This document shows, one piece after another, positions 25,350 through 36,944 of a stretch of DNA of 64,000 nucleotides. This DNA comes from Sisyra terminalis (Eukaryota; Arthropoda; Insecta; Neuroptera; Sisyridae), in the NCBI GenBank assembly GCA_958496175.1, contig OY292278.1, forward strand, positions 46,562,001 to 46,626,000. The letters run 5' to 3'. A model generated the notes under the pieces. The model saw nothing but the letters and a program-made list of their open reading frames with translations. It ran no database searches and was not told the origin of the DNA. The position numbers and the translations under genes were made by a program. Every line of letters begins with the position of its first letter. Position 1 is the first letter of the stretch.

Positions 25350-28300
25350 TAATGTGAAAAAATTTTAGTCCTGTGGGCAACAGGACGCTCACAATTCCAT
25401 TTCAAAGTTTCAAAAAGGACTATTTTCATCAGAGTATTAAGGATATAAGGGATGGGTATTTTCGCTAAAATTAAGCTCAATATTATTGGTTGAATCCTCC
25501 TGAACATAGCTATTGTAAAATATTAAGTTTAAACGGGATAGTGTGCTGGGAATTTAAAACGGGAAGATAAGGAGTTGAAAGTCTATGCGACAAATTAAGG
25601 CTGAAATAAGATCATTTTAAGGGGGTGACTTTTCATTATGAGGCATACTTTTCTCGACGGATTATGAAACAAGGCCTTCAAGTGAATAGTAATGTGAAAA
25701 ATTTTTAGTCCTGTGGGCAACAGGACGCTCACAATTTCATTTCAAAGTTTCAAAAAAGACTATTTTCAACAGATTATAAAGGATATAAGGGATGGGTTTT
25801 TTCGCTAAAATTAAGCTGAATATACTTGGTTGAATCCTCGTGAACATAATTATTGTAAAATATTAAGTTTAATCGTGATAGTGTGCTGGGAATTCAAAAC
25901 GGGAAGATAAGGAGTTAAAAATCCATGCGACAAATTAAAGCAGAAATAAGGTCATTTTAAGGGGGTGACTTTTTATTATGAGGCATACTTTTCTCGACGG
26001 ATTATGAAACAAGGCCTTCAAGTGAATAGTAATGTGAAAAAATTTTAGTCCTGTGGGCAACAGGACGCTCACAATTTCATTTCAAAGTTTCAAAAAAGAC
26101 TATTTTCATCAGATTATAAAGGATATAAGGGATGGGTTTTTTCGCTAAAATTAAGCTGAATATTCTTGGTTGAATCCTCGTGAACATAGCTATTGTAAAA
26201 TATTAAGTTTAATCGTGATAGTGTGCTGGGAATTCAAAACGGGAAGATAAGGAGTTAAAAATCCATGCGACAAATTAAGGCAGAAATAAGGTCATTTTAA
26301 GGGGGTGACTTTTTATTATGAGGCATACTTTTCTCGACGGAATATGAAACAAGGACTTCAAATGAATAGTAATGTGAAAAAATTTTAGTCCTGTGGGCAA
26401 CAGGACGCTCACAATTCAATTTCAAAGTTTCAAAAAGGACTACTTTCAACAGATTATAAAGGATATAAGGGATGGGTTTTTTCGCTAAAATTAAGCTCAA
26501 TATTATTGGTTGAATCCTCGTGAACATAGCTATTGTAAAATATTAAGTTTAAACGTGATAGTGTGCTGGGAATTCAAAACGGGAAGATAAGGAGTTGAAA
26601 GTCTATGCGACAAATTAAGGCTGAAATAAGATCATTTTAAGGGGGTGACTTTTCATTATGAGGCATACTTTTCTCGACGGATTATGAAATAAGGCCTTCA
26701 AGTGAATAGGAATGTGAAAAAAATTTAGTCCTGTGGGCACCAGGACGCTCACAACTCAAGTTCAAAGTTTCAAAAAGGACTATTTTTAACAGATTATAAA
26801 GGATATAAGGGATGGGTTTTTTCGCTAAAATTAAGCTGAATATTCTTGGTTGCATCCTCGTGAACATAGCTATTGTAAAATATTAAGTTTAAACGGGATA
26901 GTATGCTGGGAATTTTAAACGGGAAGTTAAGGAGTAGAAAATCTATGCGACATATTTCGGCTGAAAATGGGCCATTTTAAGGGGGTGACTTTTCATTATG
27001 AGGCATACTTTTCTCAACGGATGATGCAAAAAGGCTTACAAGGGAAGAGTAATGTGAAAAAATTTCAGTCCTGTGGGTAACAGGACGCTCACAATTCAAT
27101 ATTAAAGTTTCAAAAAGGACTATTTTTAACAGGAAATTAAGGATATAAGGAACGGTTTTTTTCGCTTAAATCCAATAGAATATTATTGGTTGAGTCCTCC
27201 TTAACATAGCTAATGTAAAATAATTTGTTTAAACGGGAAAGTGTGCTGGGAATTTTAAACGGGAAGTTAAGGAGTTGAAAATCTATGCGACATATTTTGG
27301 CTGAAAATGGTCCATTTTAAGGGGGTGACTTTTCATTATGAGGCATACTTTTCTCAACGGATTATGCAAAAAGGCCTACAAGGGAAAAGTAATGTGAAAA
27401 AATTTCAGTCCTGTGGGTAGCAGGACGCTCACAATTCAATTTTAAAGTTTCAAAAAGGACTATTTTTAACAGGAAATTAAGGATATAAGGAACGGTTTTT
27501 TTCGCTTAAATCCAATAGAATATTATTGGTTGATTCCTCCTTAACAAAGCTAATGTAAAATAATTTGTTTAAACGGGATAGTTTGCTGGGAATTTTAAAC
27601 GGGAAATTAAGGAGTTGAAAATCTATGCGACATATTTCGGCTGAAAATGGGCCATTTTAAGGGGGTAACTTTTCATTATGAGGCATACTTTTCTCAACGG
27701 ATTATGCAAAAAGGCCTACAAGGGAAGAGTAATGTGAAAAAATTTCAGTCCTGTGGGTAACAGGACGCTCAAAATTCAATATTAAAGTTTCAAAAAGGAC
27801 TATTTTTAACAGGAAATTAAGGATATAAGGAACGGTATTTTTTCGCTTAAATCCAATAGAATATTATTGGTTGAATCCTCCTTAACATAGCTAATGTAAA
27901 ATAATTTGTTTAAACGGGAAAGTGTGCTGGGAATTTTAAACGGGAAGTTAAGGAGTTGAAAATCTATGCGACATATTTCGGCTGAAAATGGTCCATTTTA
28001 AGGGGGTGACTTTTCATTATGAGGCATACTTTTCTCAACGGATTATGCAAAAAGGCCTACAAGGGAAAAGTAATGTGAAAAAATTTCAGTCCTGTGGGTA
28101 GCAGGACGCTCACAATTCAATTTTAAAGTTTCAAAAAGGACTATTTTTAACAGGAAATTAAGGATATAAGGAACGGTTTTTTTCGCTTAAATCCAATAGA
28201 ATATTATTGGTTGATTCCTCCTTAACAAAGCTAATGTAAAATAATTTGTTTAAACGGGATAGTTTGCTGGGAATTTTAAACGGGAAGTTAAGGAGTTGAA

Positions 28301-29035
28301 AATCTATGCGACATATTTCGGCTGAAAATGGGCCATTTCAAAGGGGTGACTTTTCATTATGAGGCATACTTTTCTCAACGGATTATGCAAAAAGGCCTAC
28401 AAGGGAAGAATAATGTGAAAAAATTTCAGTCCTGTGGGTAACGGGACGCTCAAAATTCGATTTTAAAGTTTCAAAAAGGACTATTTTTAACAGGAAATAA
28501 AGGATATAAGGAACGGTTTTTTTCGCTTAAATCCAATTGAATATTATTGGTTGAATCCTCCTTAACAGAGCTAATGTAAAATAATTTGTTTAAACGGGAT
28601 AGTGAGCTGGGAATTTTAAACGGGAAGTTAAGGAGTTGAAAATCTATGCGACATATTTCGGCTGAAAATGGGCCATTTTAAGGGGGTAACTTTTCATTAT
28701 GAGGCATACTTTTCTCAACGGATTATGAAACAAGGCCTTTAATAGAAAAGTAATGTGAAAAAATTTTAGTCCGGTGGGCAACAGGACGCTCACAATTCCA
28801 TTTCAAAGTTTCAAAAAGGACTATTTTCAACAGAAAATTAAGGATATAAGGGATGGTTTTTTTTCGCTAAAATTAAGCTGAATATTATTGGTTGAATCCT
28901 ACTTAACATAGCTCATGAAAAATAATATGGTTTAACGGGACAGAATGCTGGGAATTTAAAACGGGACGTTAAGGAGTTGAAAATCCATGGGACAAATTAA
29001 GGGTGAAATAAGGCCATTTTAAGGGGGTGACTTTT
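25350..29035 (-). repeat. 340-bp satellite array, inverted orientation
   Basis: About eleven monomers of the same satellite on the minus strand, with unit boundaries near 25507, 25847, 26187, 26527, 26867, 27207, 27547, 27888, 28228, 28568 and 28908 (one single-base insertion in the unit around 27838). Units close to the palindrome resemble the left array. The 61-codon frame at 26682-26867 differs at one residue from that at 17343-17528, and the 76-codon frame at 26297-26527 is the same as that at 16323-16553. From about 26880 outward the units belong to a diverged subfamily, some of it duplicated as 680-bp dimers (27.2-27.9 against 27.9-28.6 kb). Confidence 0.93.
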
Positions 29036-29044
29036 CCCTTATTA

Positions 29045-29500
29045 TTATTAGTCCTAGTGATTAGTCCTTACACTTCCTGGTAATAAGGATCTGTAAAAAG
29101 ATAATTTATTAACATTTAAAACACTCATACCCCTCAGTTACATTAACTTGTCAACAGTGGAACACAGGCCGCTACCCCATAACATAAATGAAACAAGGGT
29201 TGCCTAACTTCAGCATTTATATAAAAAAATGGAAAATAGGGAGTATGCTTCTACTGATAACGGTTATTTTGGCCAATGATTTATAAAACGATGCTCTACC
29301 CTGTATAGAAATGTGAACGAAAAAATTTCCTAAGTGCAAAAGGACAACCACAAAATCGATTAAAAGTTTCAAAAAGGACTGTTTTCAACAGAAAAATAAG
29401 GATATGGTATAATCGATGGTTTTTTTCGTTGAAATTTAGCTGAATAATATTGGTTGAATCATCCTTAACATAGTTCATGCAAAATATTTTCATTTAACCG
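29045..29500 (-). repeat. Second copy of the palindrome/satellite junction
   Basis: About 430 bp, roughly 90% identical to 24765-25200 (the outer edge of the right arm with its diverged monomer), in the same orientation. It lies between satellite blocks, but the rest of the palindrome is absent. Homology starts abruptly at about 29062. It shows that the junction sequence has been copied or rearranged as a unit with the satellite. Confidence 0.85.
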
Positions 29501-30540
29501 CATAGTGAACCGGGAATTGAAAACGGGAAGTTAAGGAATTGAAAATCTATGCGACAAATTTAGACTGAAAAAATGCCAATTTAAGGGGGTGACTTTTCAT
29601 TATGAGGCATACTTTTCCCAAGGGAGTATAAAACAAGGCCATCAAGAGAATAGTAATATGAAAAAATTTTAGTCCTGTGGGCAACAGGACGCTCACAATT
29701 CCATTTCAAAGGTTCAAAAAGGACTATTTTCAACAGAAAATTAAGGATATAAGAGATGGTTTTTTTCGAAAAAATTAAGCTGAATATTATTGGTCTAATC
29801 CTCCTTAACATAGCTAATGTAATAGGTTTTGTTTAAACGGGATAGTAAGCCGGGAATTTAAAACAGGAAGTTAAGGATTTGAAAATCTTTGCGACAAATT
29901 TAGACTGAAAAAAGGCAATTTTAAGGGGGTGACTTTTCATTATGAGGCATGCTTTTCTCAACGGATTATGAAATAAGGCCTTTAATAGAAAAGTAATGAG
30001 AAAAAATTTTACTCCTGTGGGCTACAGGACGCTCACAATTCCATCTCAAAGGTTCAAAAAGGACTATTTTCAACAGAAAATTAAGGATATAACGGATGAC
30101 TTTTTTCGCTGAAATTAAGTTGAATAATATTGGTTTAATCCTCCTTAACATAGCTCATGAAAAATAATATGGTTTAACGGGACAGAATGCTGGGAATTTA
30201 AAACGGGAAGATAAGGAGTTGAAAGTCTATGCGACAAATTAAGGCTGAAATGAGGCCATTTTAAGTGGGTGACATTTCATTATGAGGCATACTTTTCTCG
30301 ACGGATTATGAAACAAGGCCCTCAAGTGAATAGTAATGTGAAAATATTTTAGTCCTGTGAGCAACAGGACGCTCAAAATTCAAATTTTCAAAAAGGACAT
30401 GTTTTGCTTTATAGGCAACCAGGTGTGCATAAAAAAATATATTTTGTCTAAATACGGTTTGGACCGTATTTTTACTAGTGAAAAAGAGTGTAAAGCTAAT
30501 TAGGTTCTGAAATATTTTAATAGTAAACTTTTTCAACTTT
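29500..30540 (-). repeat. Diverged satellite monomers, end of right array
   Basis: About three further minus-strand monomers, with boundaries near 29811 and 30151 and a third broken near 30390. Conserved blocks such as cctgtgggcaacaggacgctcac remain recognisable in parts. Similarity is lost between about 30400 and 30640, just before the 3' end of the SENP1-like gene. Confidence 0.85.
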
Positions 30541-30663
30541 GGCTTAAGATTGCTTTTCGCTAAAAGGATTTTTATAACGGGTTTTAACAGATGGCATTTA
30601 TGTGCGAATTTTGAAAAGTTTGTTCCTTATAAAGGACGATTTTTAAATGCAATATAAAGAATG

Positions 30664-30669
30664 TTTATT
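30664..30669 (-). terminator. Polyadenylation signal AATAAA for the SENP1-like gene
   Basis: AATAAA on the minus strand about 195 nt downstream of the stop codon at 30864. This hexamer is common in AT-rich DNA, so the assignment rests on position. Confidence 0.5.
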
Positions 30670-30863
30670 TTTGAATCAATAAAATATGGTTGGTTGAATA
30701 AACTATATGGTAGCTTTAGCAAAACACAAAATTGCATTCTTATATCAATCCTCCAATATATTAGAATATCATGACATTGTAGTGTAAAGAAAAGATATAA
30801 ATTAATGAAAATCATCTATTTAATTTCAAAAATTGATAAATATACAATGTTCCAACATTTAAG

Positions 30864-33800
30864 TTAGTCAAGTAAAAGCTTTCCGGTAATAATTTCATAA
30901 ACCATTTTTCTTCGTAAATACGGCATATCGTCTTGCGAGAACGTAAACTTGGCATCACGTGACTCGAATTCGGCAAATGTGCAAGAAAACACGCCACAAT
31001 CACTTCCGTTCATCTGTTGCGGAATGCTTTTAGTCGCCGGCGCCGACCACTCTTCAACGTTAAGATTCTCCTTCTTCTTATCTAAACATTCGTCGATTAA
31101 ATACTGTATAAGTGCGTTGACACACTGCTGATTATGACCACCCATACTGTCATAATACTTCACGGCCTTCTCCCGAAAATCAATCACAGCCATGCACCAA
31201 TGCACGCTCAAATGCACCGGCACAAGCATTAAATCATGAGCAAATATGTCCACTTTTTTGGTCCATCGTCGCAACGAGGCCTGGCCCCCTTGCATTAGTT
31301 TCGGATAGAAAAACGTATTGGTTGCATAGACCTTCGGACGATTCGCATTGTTTTTGCTTCGGTCCATCAAGAGATTCATATAGAAATTGATCACTTCGTC
31401 ATTCAACCAATTAAGACCAGCCAACGTTAATAAATCAGAACGCGTGATACTCATGTTGAATTTTTCCGCGACCACCTGATGCGGTGGACCACCTTTCCAG
31501 GCAAGTGTCACCGTCCGTTCTTGGTCTTCGCTCAATTCTGGAAAACTGTCCTCACCAACCTCTTCCAACGGTTCGAAGAACAATTTCGAAAGCAAACTTT
31601 TCTCTATTCGATCCTCCAATTCTGAATCATATCCTCGATTGTGATCGGAGAATGCATTTTTTCTTCTTGATTCCGTTTCGATTAATTTAAGTTTTAATTG
31701 TATTTTGCTCTCAAAACTCTCATTTCTAAAAAATAAAACATTTTTTTTTTAAAAAAGGCTAACAAGATAAAGTTATATAGAGAGATCAATGCATGATTTG
31801 TATAAATTTGCTCGGGAACTTTTTAAATCGAGGAGGTTAAGGAAAAAAAAGAATAATTTCTATGGAAGAGTCGAGTAATTTCTACTCAATTCATTCACGG
31901 AAATTAATCAAAATTAGTCAAAAAGAGTAAACAACAGACTGATTCAAAAAAAAAAAATGATTATTTTTTCTTAATTATATCGAAAATATTGTTGGGAATG
32001 ACAAAAAAAAAAATCCTGTGAAAGTTTAAGCTCTTAATATTAAAAGGTGCCGCATCGCAAATTTCGATTTTCCATTTAAATAACATGGGAACAATATTCT
32101 CTTGCACTTTGGAATTTTATAGCTCACGTTGGTGACAAAATTTCGGACCAAGGTATATTCTTGTAGAAAATTGAACGATCTACAAAAAAGGTCTCTAACA
32201 AGTTTTTGAAATATTTATTCCTTCAAAAGTTATTCGAGATCAAAGTTGAACTAAAGAGAAATTTTAATATTTTTTTCAATTTTTTGACGCAACCATCAAT
32301 TTTATGAGAAAATTTTATAGGACATTTTTTGTAGAGCACTTTTTTTTCTATAGCTTATCTCTATAAAAGTTTTTGATATTTTTCACAGGTTCTAAGTTGT
32401 TTGCATTAAACTAAAAATTCCTTGAATTATATTTTTAACATAAATTTTTGTTTTTTATTTTAATTAAATAACTTAGGACCTGTGAAAAATATCAAAAACT
32501 TTTATAGAGATAAATTATAGAAAAAAATTTGCTCTACAAAAAATGTCCTAAAAAATTTTCTCATAAAATTGATGGTTGCGCCAAAAAATTGAAAAAATAT
32601 TAAAATTTGTCTTTAGTTCAACTTTGACCTCGAATAACTTTTGAAGGAATAAATATATCAAAAACTTGTAACAGACCATTTTTGTAGATCGTTCAATTTT
32701 CTACAAGAATATATCTTGGTCATTCCGAAATATTGTCACCAACGTGACCTATAAAATTCCAAAGTGCAAGAGAATATTGTTCCCATGTTATTTAAATGGA
32801 AAATCGAAATTTGCGATGCGGTACCTCTTAATATTAAGAGCTTAAACTTTCACAGGATTTTTTTTGTCATTTCCATCAGTATTTTCAGAATCAGTCTAGT
32901 AAACAATATCCAATGTTATCTTCCATACAAATTCCTCGACTTCCCATACCAAAATTCCCTTTTTCCCACTGACTTTTCCATAAAAAAAAAATTTGAACTA
33001 ATCCATTTAAAATCGCCCAATATTAATAAAAATTGTTGCTAAATAAAAATTTAATGTCTGAACAACTTTTATAACCCGGAAACCTTGTAGGTACTCCAGT
33101 ATCCAGGTGATTACTACTGTATGAAATAAAATTATATAAAAATTGCATTAAATATATACAAATCACCTCAACAAATCACATATAAATGTAAAGATATAAA
33201 GATGGGCATGATCGAAGAATATTAGGTTGAGGAAAATGAAATCTATTATTTTTATGTGAACTTAAAAGCTTTTATTTAATATGCACCGTTTTCTTCTATA
33301 GTTTGTTGCCATTTTAAGGGTAGCTTAATAATGCCTTTCTAATAGAAGTCTTGTATCCTTTTGACGAAAAACTCTGGTAAATCATTTTCACGGTCTTTTC
33401 TTGATGTCAATTTCTTTTCACTAAGAAAGCTTCGCAATGCAAAAAAATGATGGTAATCTTTGATACCAAATCCGGACTAGATGATAGATGCATCAAAACT
33501 TCTCAACCAAGCTTCCAAAGATTCTGGCGTTGGAAAAATTAATTATTTAGTCATTGATAAAGTAAAATGTTAAGAAGGTAGGGTTTTTAGCAAGAAATAA
33601 TAAAAAAAATATTTTTGATTCAACATCAAACTTTTTTTAGAATCCAAATTTGTGCAATTGGCTTAAAAATGTTTTATGGTTGATATATTTAGATCCTGGG
33701 CGATGCTAAAACGATGTTAAGGAGTTGAAAGTCTATGCGACAAATTAAGGCTGAAATAAGGCCATTTTGAGGGGGTGACTTTGCATTATGAGACCTACTT

Positions 33801-36800
33801 TTCTCAACGGATTATGAATCAAGGCCTTCAATTGAATAGTAATTTGAAAAAATTTCCTTCCTGTGGGTAACAGGACGTTAACAATTCCATTTCAAAGTTT
33901 CAAAAAGGACTATTTTCAACAGAAAATTAAGGATAAAAGGGATGGTTTTTTTCGATTAAATTAAGCTGAATATTATTGGTTTAATCCTCCTTTACATAGC
34001 TCATGAAAAATAATATGATTTAACGGGACAGAATGCCGGGAATTTAAAACGGGAGGTTAAGGAGTTGAAAATCTATGCGACAAATTAAGGCTGAAATCAG
34101 ACCATTTTAAGAGGGTGAGTTTATTATGAGGCATACTTTTCTCAACGGATTATGAAACAAGGCCCTCAAGTGAATAGTAATGTGAAAATATTTTAGTCCT
34201 GTGAGCGACAGGACGCTCACAATTCCGTTTCAAAGTTTCAAAACGAACTATTTTCAACAGAAAAATAAGGATAAAAGGGATTTATTTTTTCGCTGAAATT
34301 TAGCTGAATATTATTGGTCGAATCCTCCTTAATATAGCTCATGAAAAATATTTGGTTTTAACGGGATACTGAACCGGGAATTAAAACGGGAAGTTAAGGA
34401 GTTGTAATTCTATACGACAAATTTCGTCTGAAATTGGGCCATTTTTAGGAGGTGACTTTTTATTATGAGGTCTACTTTTCTTAACGGATTATGAAACAAG
34501 GCCTTCAAGTGAATAGTAATGTGAAAAAAAATAGTCGTATGGGCAACAGGACGCTCACAATTACATTTCAAAGTTTCAGAAAGGACTATTTTCCACATAA
34601 AAATAAGGATATAAGGAATGGTTTTTTTCGCTGAAATAAAGCGTGATAAAGTGTGCCGGGAATTTTAAACGAGAAGTTAAGGAGTTGAAAATCTATGCGA
34701 CAAATTTCGTCTAAAATTGAAATGATTTTTCATTATGAGGCCTATTTTTCTGAACGGATTATGAATTAACGCCTTCAAGTGAATAGTAATTTGAAAAAAA
34801 ATTCCGTCCTGTGGGCAATAGGACAATCACAATTCCAAATTTTAAAAAGGACTATTTTCAACAGCAAAATAAGGATATAAGTGATGGTTTTTTTTCGGTG
34901 AAATTGAAAAGAATATTTAAGACTAATTCATCCTTATTGAAATTGCAAAAAAAAGTTCTACTTAACGGTTATATCCTTGGGAAAGCAAAACAGTAAATAT
35001 AGGATGTTAAAAGCGGATTCAAGAATGCCATTTATGGGTCCAGAGCCGGCTATAGGCCTACCAAAGTGCATAACACTGAATTGAATAGCCGAATGAACAA
35101 ATAAAATCCTGGAATAACTATGCAGGAGGCAAGTTCTCAAAGGTAATGATAAAGAAATCTCTGAAAGAATATACCAAAAGACTTCTAAATCTAAGACGTA
35201 AGGACATCAAAACGCTGGTAGGCCTACTAACAGAACACTGCAATTTGAGAAAACATCTCCAAACTATAGGACGCAGCGCAGAGGTATTCTCAGGAGAGGC
35301 CCCCAAAACAATGGAAAAAAAGATGTTAAAAATACATGCACCAGGTGAGATTTCCTTATAAGGATATATTTTACCAACGTATTATGGGACAATACCCTAA
35401 CGTGAGAAGTGATGTGAAAAAGTCCTGTATGCAAAAAGATACCCGCAATATCGTTTCACAGATTCAAAAAAGACAATTTTCAAGTGCATAAAAAGGATGT
35501 TTTTTTCGTTTTTATCAACATTTTTGACGAAAGCCCATCTTTATTTAATGCGGAATGCAATTGTTTTTGAATTATGTGATTGTCTACCTTTAAGAATCTG
35601 GAACATAAAAAAATGTTGAGCAACAATTTCTGGACGATTTTAAATGGATTGACCCCATTTTATGAAATAAAATCATACGTTACAATTTTTCGTTTATATT
35701 CAATGGAACTTATTTTCCAAAGTGCTGATTTTTTTTATATAGGATGACCCCTGCATCTTATCCAATGACTAGTGGATAAGACGAATGAAAGAATCAAGTG
35801 ATTTACTCAAATAGTTAAGGCAAATGAATATCTACAGTAATTCATCTTGAAAATTTATACTTACAAACTATCTAGCCATTGTTTCTGGCAAATTGTTTTC
35901 TCTAGCAAGTCTTTAATTGGCTTGCACTCTTGGTTCGTGTTGTCACTTTCAGCTGGTTTGTTTTCTGGAGGTAAAACGTCTTCTTTAGTAATTCGACTAG
36001 ATGTTTCACTTTTGTCCACGGATTTATTTACGACGGTCGTTGAATTTAATTCAATTTCATTTCGAAAGTTCAGGAATGATATATTTACTTTATCACAGTT
36101 CATAACTGAATTACGGTCAATTGATTTTTCAACATCGAACTTGGAAAAGCCGTCGATTTTACTTGAACTAGTCTTCAGTTTGTTGAGTTCGTAATCAATT
36201 ACGGAGTTCACTATTCGGGTGGTAATTGATTTGGATGGGTTAACAAGCAAATGTGTGAAGTCCAGTGAATTACGAGTTCCAGTCGATTTAGGTGTGTCAT
36301 ATTTGGGAGTGTGATTGTTGATTAGTTCTTGATATTTATCCCGATCGATGAAGTTGTATGGTGATAATTGTTTTGGCTTGGGAAGCTGCCGGATGCATCG
36401 GTTTTCTGAGTGAGATACGTGTGCATGGTTTCTAAAAAGGATGTTTTTGCATTTGGTACGAATGCTTCGACTTGAGTTGTGGCAATCGGAAGGGAAGTCC
36501 TCATAGTCTTCCTCGCACTGGTCATAGTGGTCGCCGTTGGCAAAATACTCTTCATGGTTTCTCGAACAATTTCTGGAACAATTGAAGGCCTCGATTTCTT
36601 CACTGTCTTCCGTTGCATGAACACAGCTGTTCTTTGATTGGGCCCAAATTCGCTGGGCTGGCATCGAACAGCATCTCACTTTCGGCTTGGCGTAATTCGG
36701 CGAATAAAAAGTGTTATGTAAGGCAATTCTAGCCGGTTCATCAATAAAAAGCCGCTTACGTTTGCGTTGCACACTATTAATTTCGTCCATGTCACATCTG

Positions 36801-36944
36801 AAAAGAGGAAAATTCAAAAAAAAACATACAATTCCCTACGCAACAAATGCAATTGCCTTACCTTCGTTTTCTTGCATCTGGATTTAATAAATCGGTCATT
36901 AAACTCTTGATATTTTGTATATAATCGTTCCCTTCGGCTGCCAT
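30864..36944 (-). CDS. SENP1: SENP1/Ulp1-type SUMO-specific protease, 3 exons
   Basis: Cysteine protease (peptidase C48) that matures SUMO and removes it from target proteins, usually in or at the nucleus. Exons: 36862-36944, 35865-36797, 30864-31725, all GT-AG and phase-consistent, giving 625 aa (human SENP1 is 644). The start ATG opens MAAEGNDYIQ. The N-terminal 370 residues are low-complexity, with a basic KRKRKR-like stretch near residue 40 that could be a nuclear signal. The catalytic domain spans about residues 410-620: WLNDEVINFY, then His514 (SVHWCM), Asp531 (YYDSMGG), the oxyanion Gln near 575, and Cys582 in NGSDCGVF, so the triad is intact. Oddity: the last exon, carrying the whole protease, is separated by a 4139-bp intron of repeats and lies between satellite blocks. 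The SENP1 versus SENP2 label within the clade is less certain than the family. Confidence 0.9.
31983..32890. mobile_element. Non-autonomous foldback/MITE-like element in the SENP1 intron
   Basis: Inverted repeat of about 0.9 kb. The left arm (31983-32410) and right arm (32465-32890) pair about an axis near 32435, and are highly similar over about 400 bp (for example aatcctgtgaaagtttaag near 32013, mirrored at 32840-32858). The short centre is AT-rich. It has no coding capacity; a 92-codon frame at 32764 is incidental. No target-site duplication was defined and the family is unknown. Confidence 0.85.
33222..33530 (-). pseudogene. mariner-like transposase 3' remnant
   Basis: The minus strand encodes the C-terminal end of a mariner-family transposase in broken form: DYHHFFALRSFLS, then LPEFFVKRIQDFY, a stop, and KGIIKLPLKWQQTIEENG, matching the order of the family's terminal motifs (DYHxF, KFYxxGIxxLPxRW, VIEQNG). 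After the coding remnant the plus strand reads TA-TTAGGTTGAGG at 33220-33234, similar to mariner terminal repeats abutting a TA target. Stops and missing upstream sequence show it is dead. It lies in the SENP1-like intron. Confidence 0.75.
33711..34990 (-). repeat. Decayed satellite block inside the SENP1 intron
   Basis: About 3.7 monomers of the 340-bp satellite, in the same orientation as the right-hand array but with many substitutions and several deletions. Landmarks include ggagttgaaagtctatgcgac at 33721, 34056 and 34685 (variants). It belongs to the diverged outer subfamily rather than the homogenised left array. Confidence 0.88.
35010..35330 (+). pseudogene. Non-LTR retrotransposon ORF2 C-terminal remnant
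   Basis: The plus strand encodes fragments typical of the end of a jockey-type ORF2 after the RNase H domain: FMGPEPAIGLPK near 35030-35065, then stops and a frame change, then RRKDIKTLVGLLTEHCNLRK at about 35195-35255. The RKDIxxLVGLLTGHCxLRKHL motif is characteristic of these elements. It is flanked on both sides by satellite sequence (to 34990, from 35355), so it probably inserted into a satellite monomer. It is broken and non-functional. Confidence 0.75.
35355..35515 (-). repeat. Strongly diverged satellite monomer fragment
   Basis: Half a monomer, recognisable from tattatgggacaat, gtgatgtgaaaaagtcctgt and gattcaaaaaagac in the same order as the satellite (attatgaaacaag, aatgtgaaaaa-ttagtcctgt, tttcaaaaaggac). 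It is the most distant satellite relic in the window, next to exon 2 of the SENP1-like gene. Confidence 0.7.

Larger units (their letters stand above)
17490..25360. repeat. Large inverted repeat (palindrome), arms about 3.5 kb
   Basis: Left arm about 17490-21055 and right arm about 21795-25360 are reverse complements about an axis near 21425 (paired coordinates sum to about 42850). Stretches compared by eye were identical from about 17.6 to 20.05 kb against 22.8 to 25.2 kb. The pair 20.06-20.25 / 22.62-22.80 kb is only about 90% alike, the next 300 bp has only a few differences, and identity fades near the spacer. Satellite monomers are included at both outer ends. The patchy divergence argues against a simple read-through assembly artefact, but such an artefact cannot be excluded here. 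No transposase or integrase is visible inside. Confidence 0.93.

Noticed and set aside
17490..25360. Palindrome purely as an assembly or hairpin-read artefact
   Set aside because: Arms differ in patches and at the outer monomers and there is a unique spacer, which a simple artefact would not produce. It cannot be fully excluded without reads.
35847..36624. Other-frame ORFs over SENP1 exon 2
   Set aside because: Exon 2 on the minus strand splices in phase to a complete SUMO protease; the alternatives have no support.
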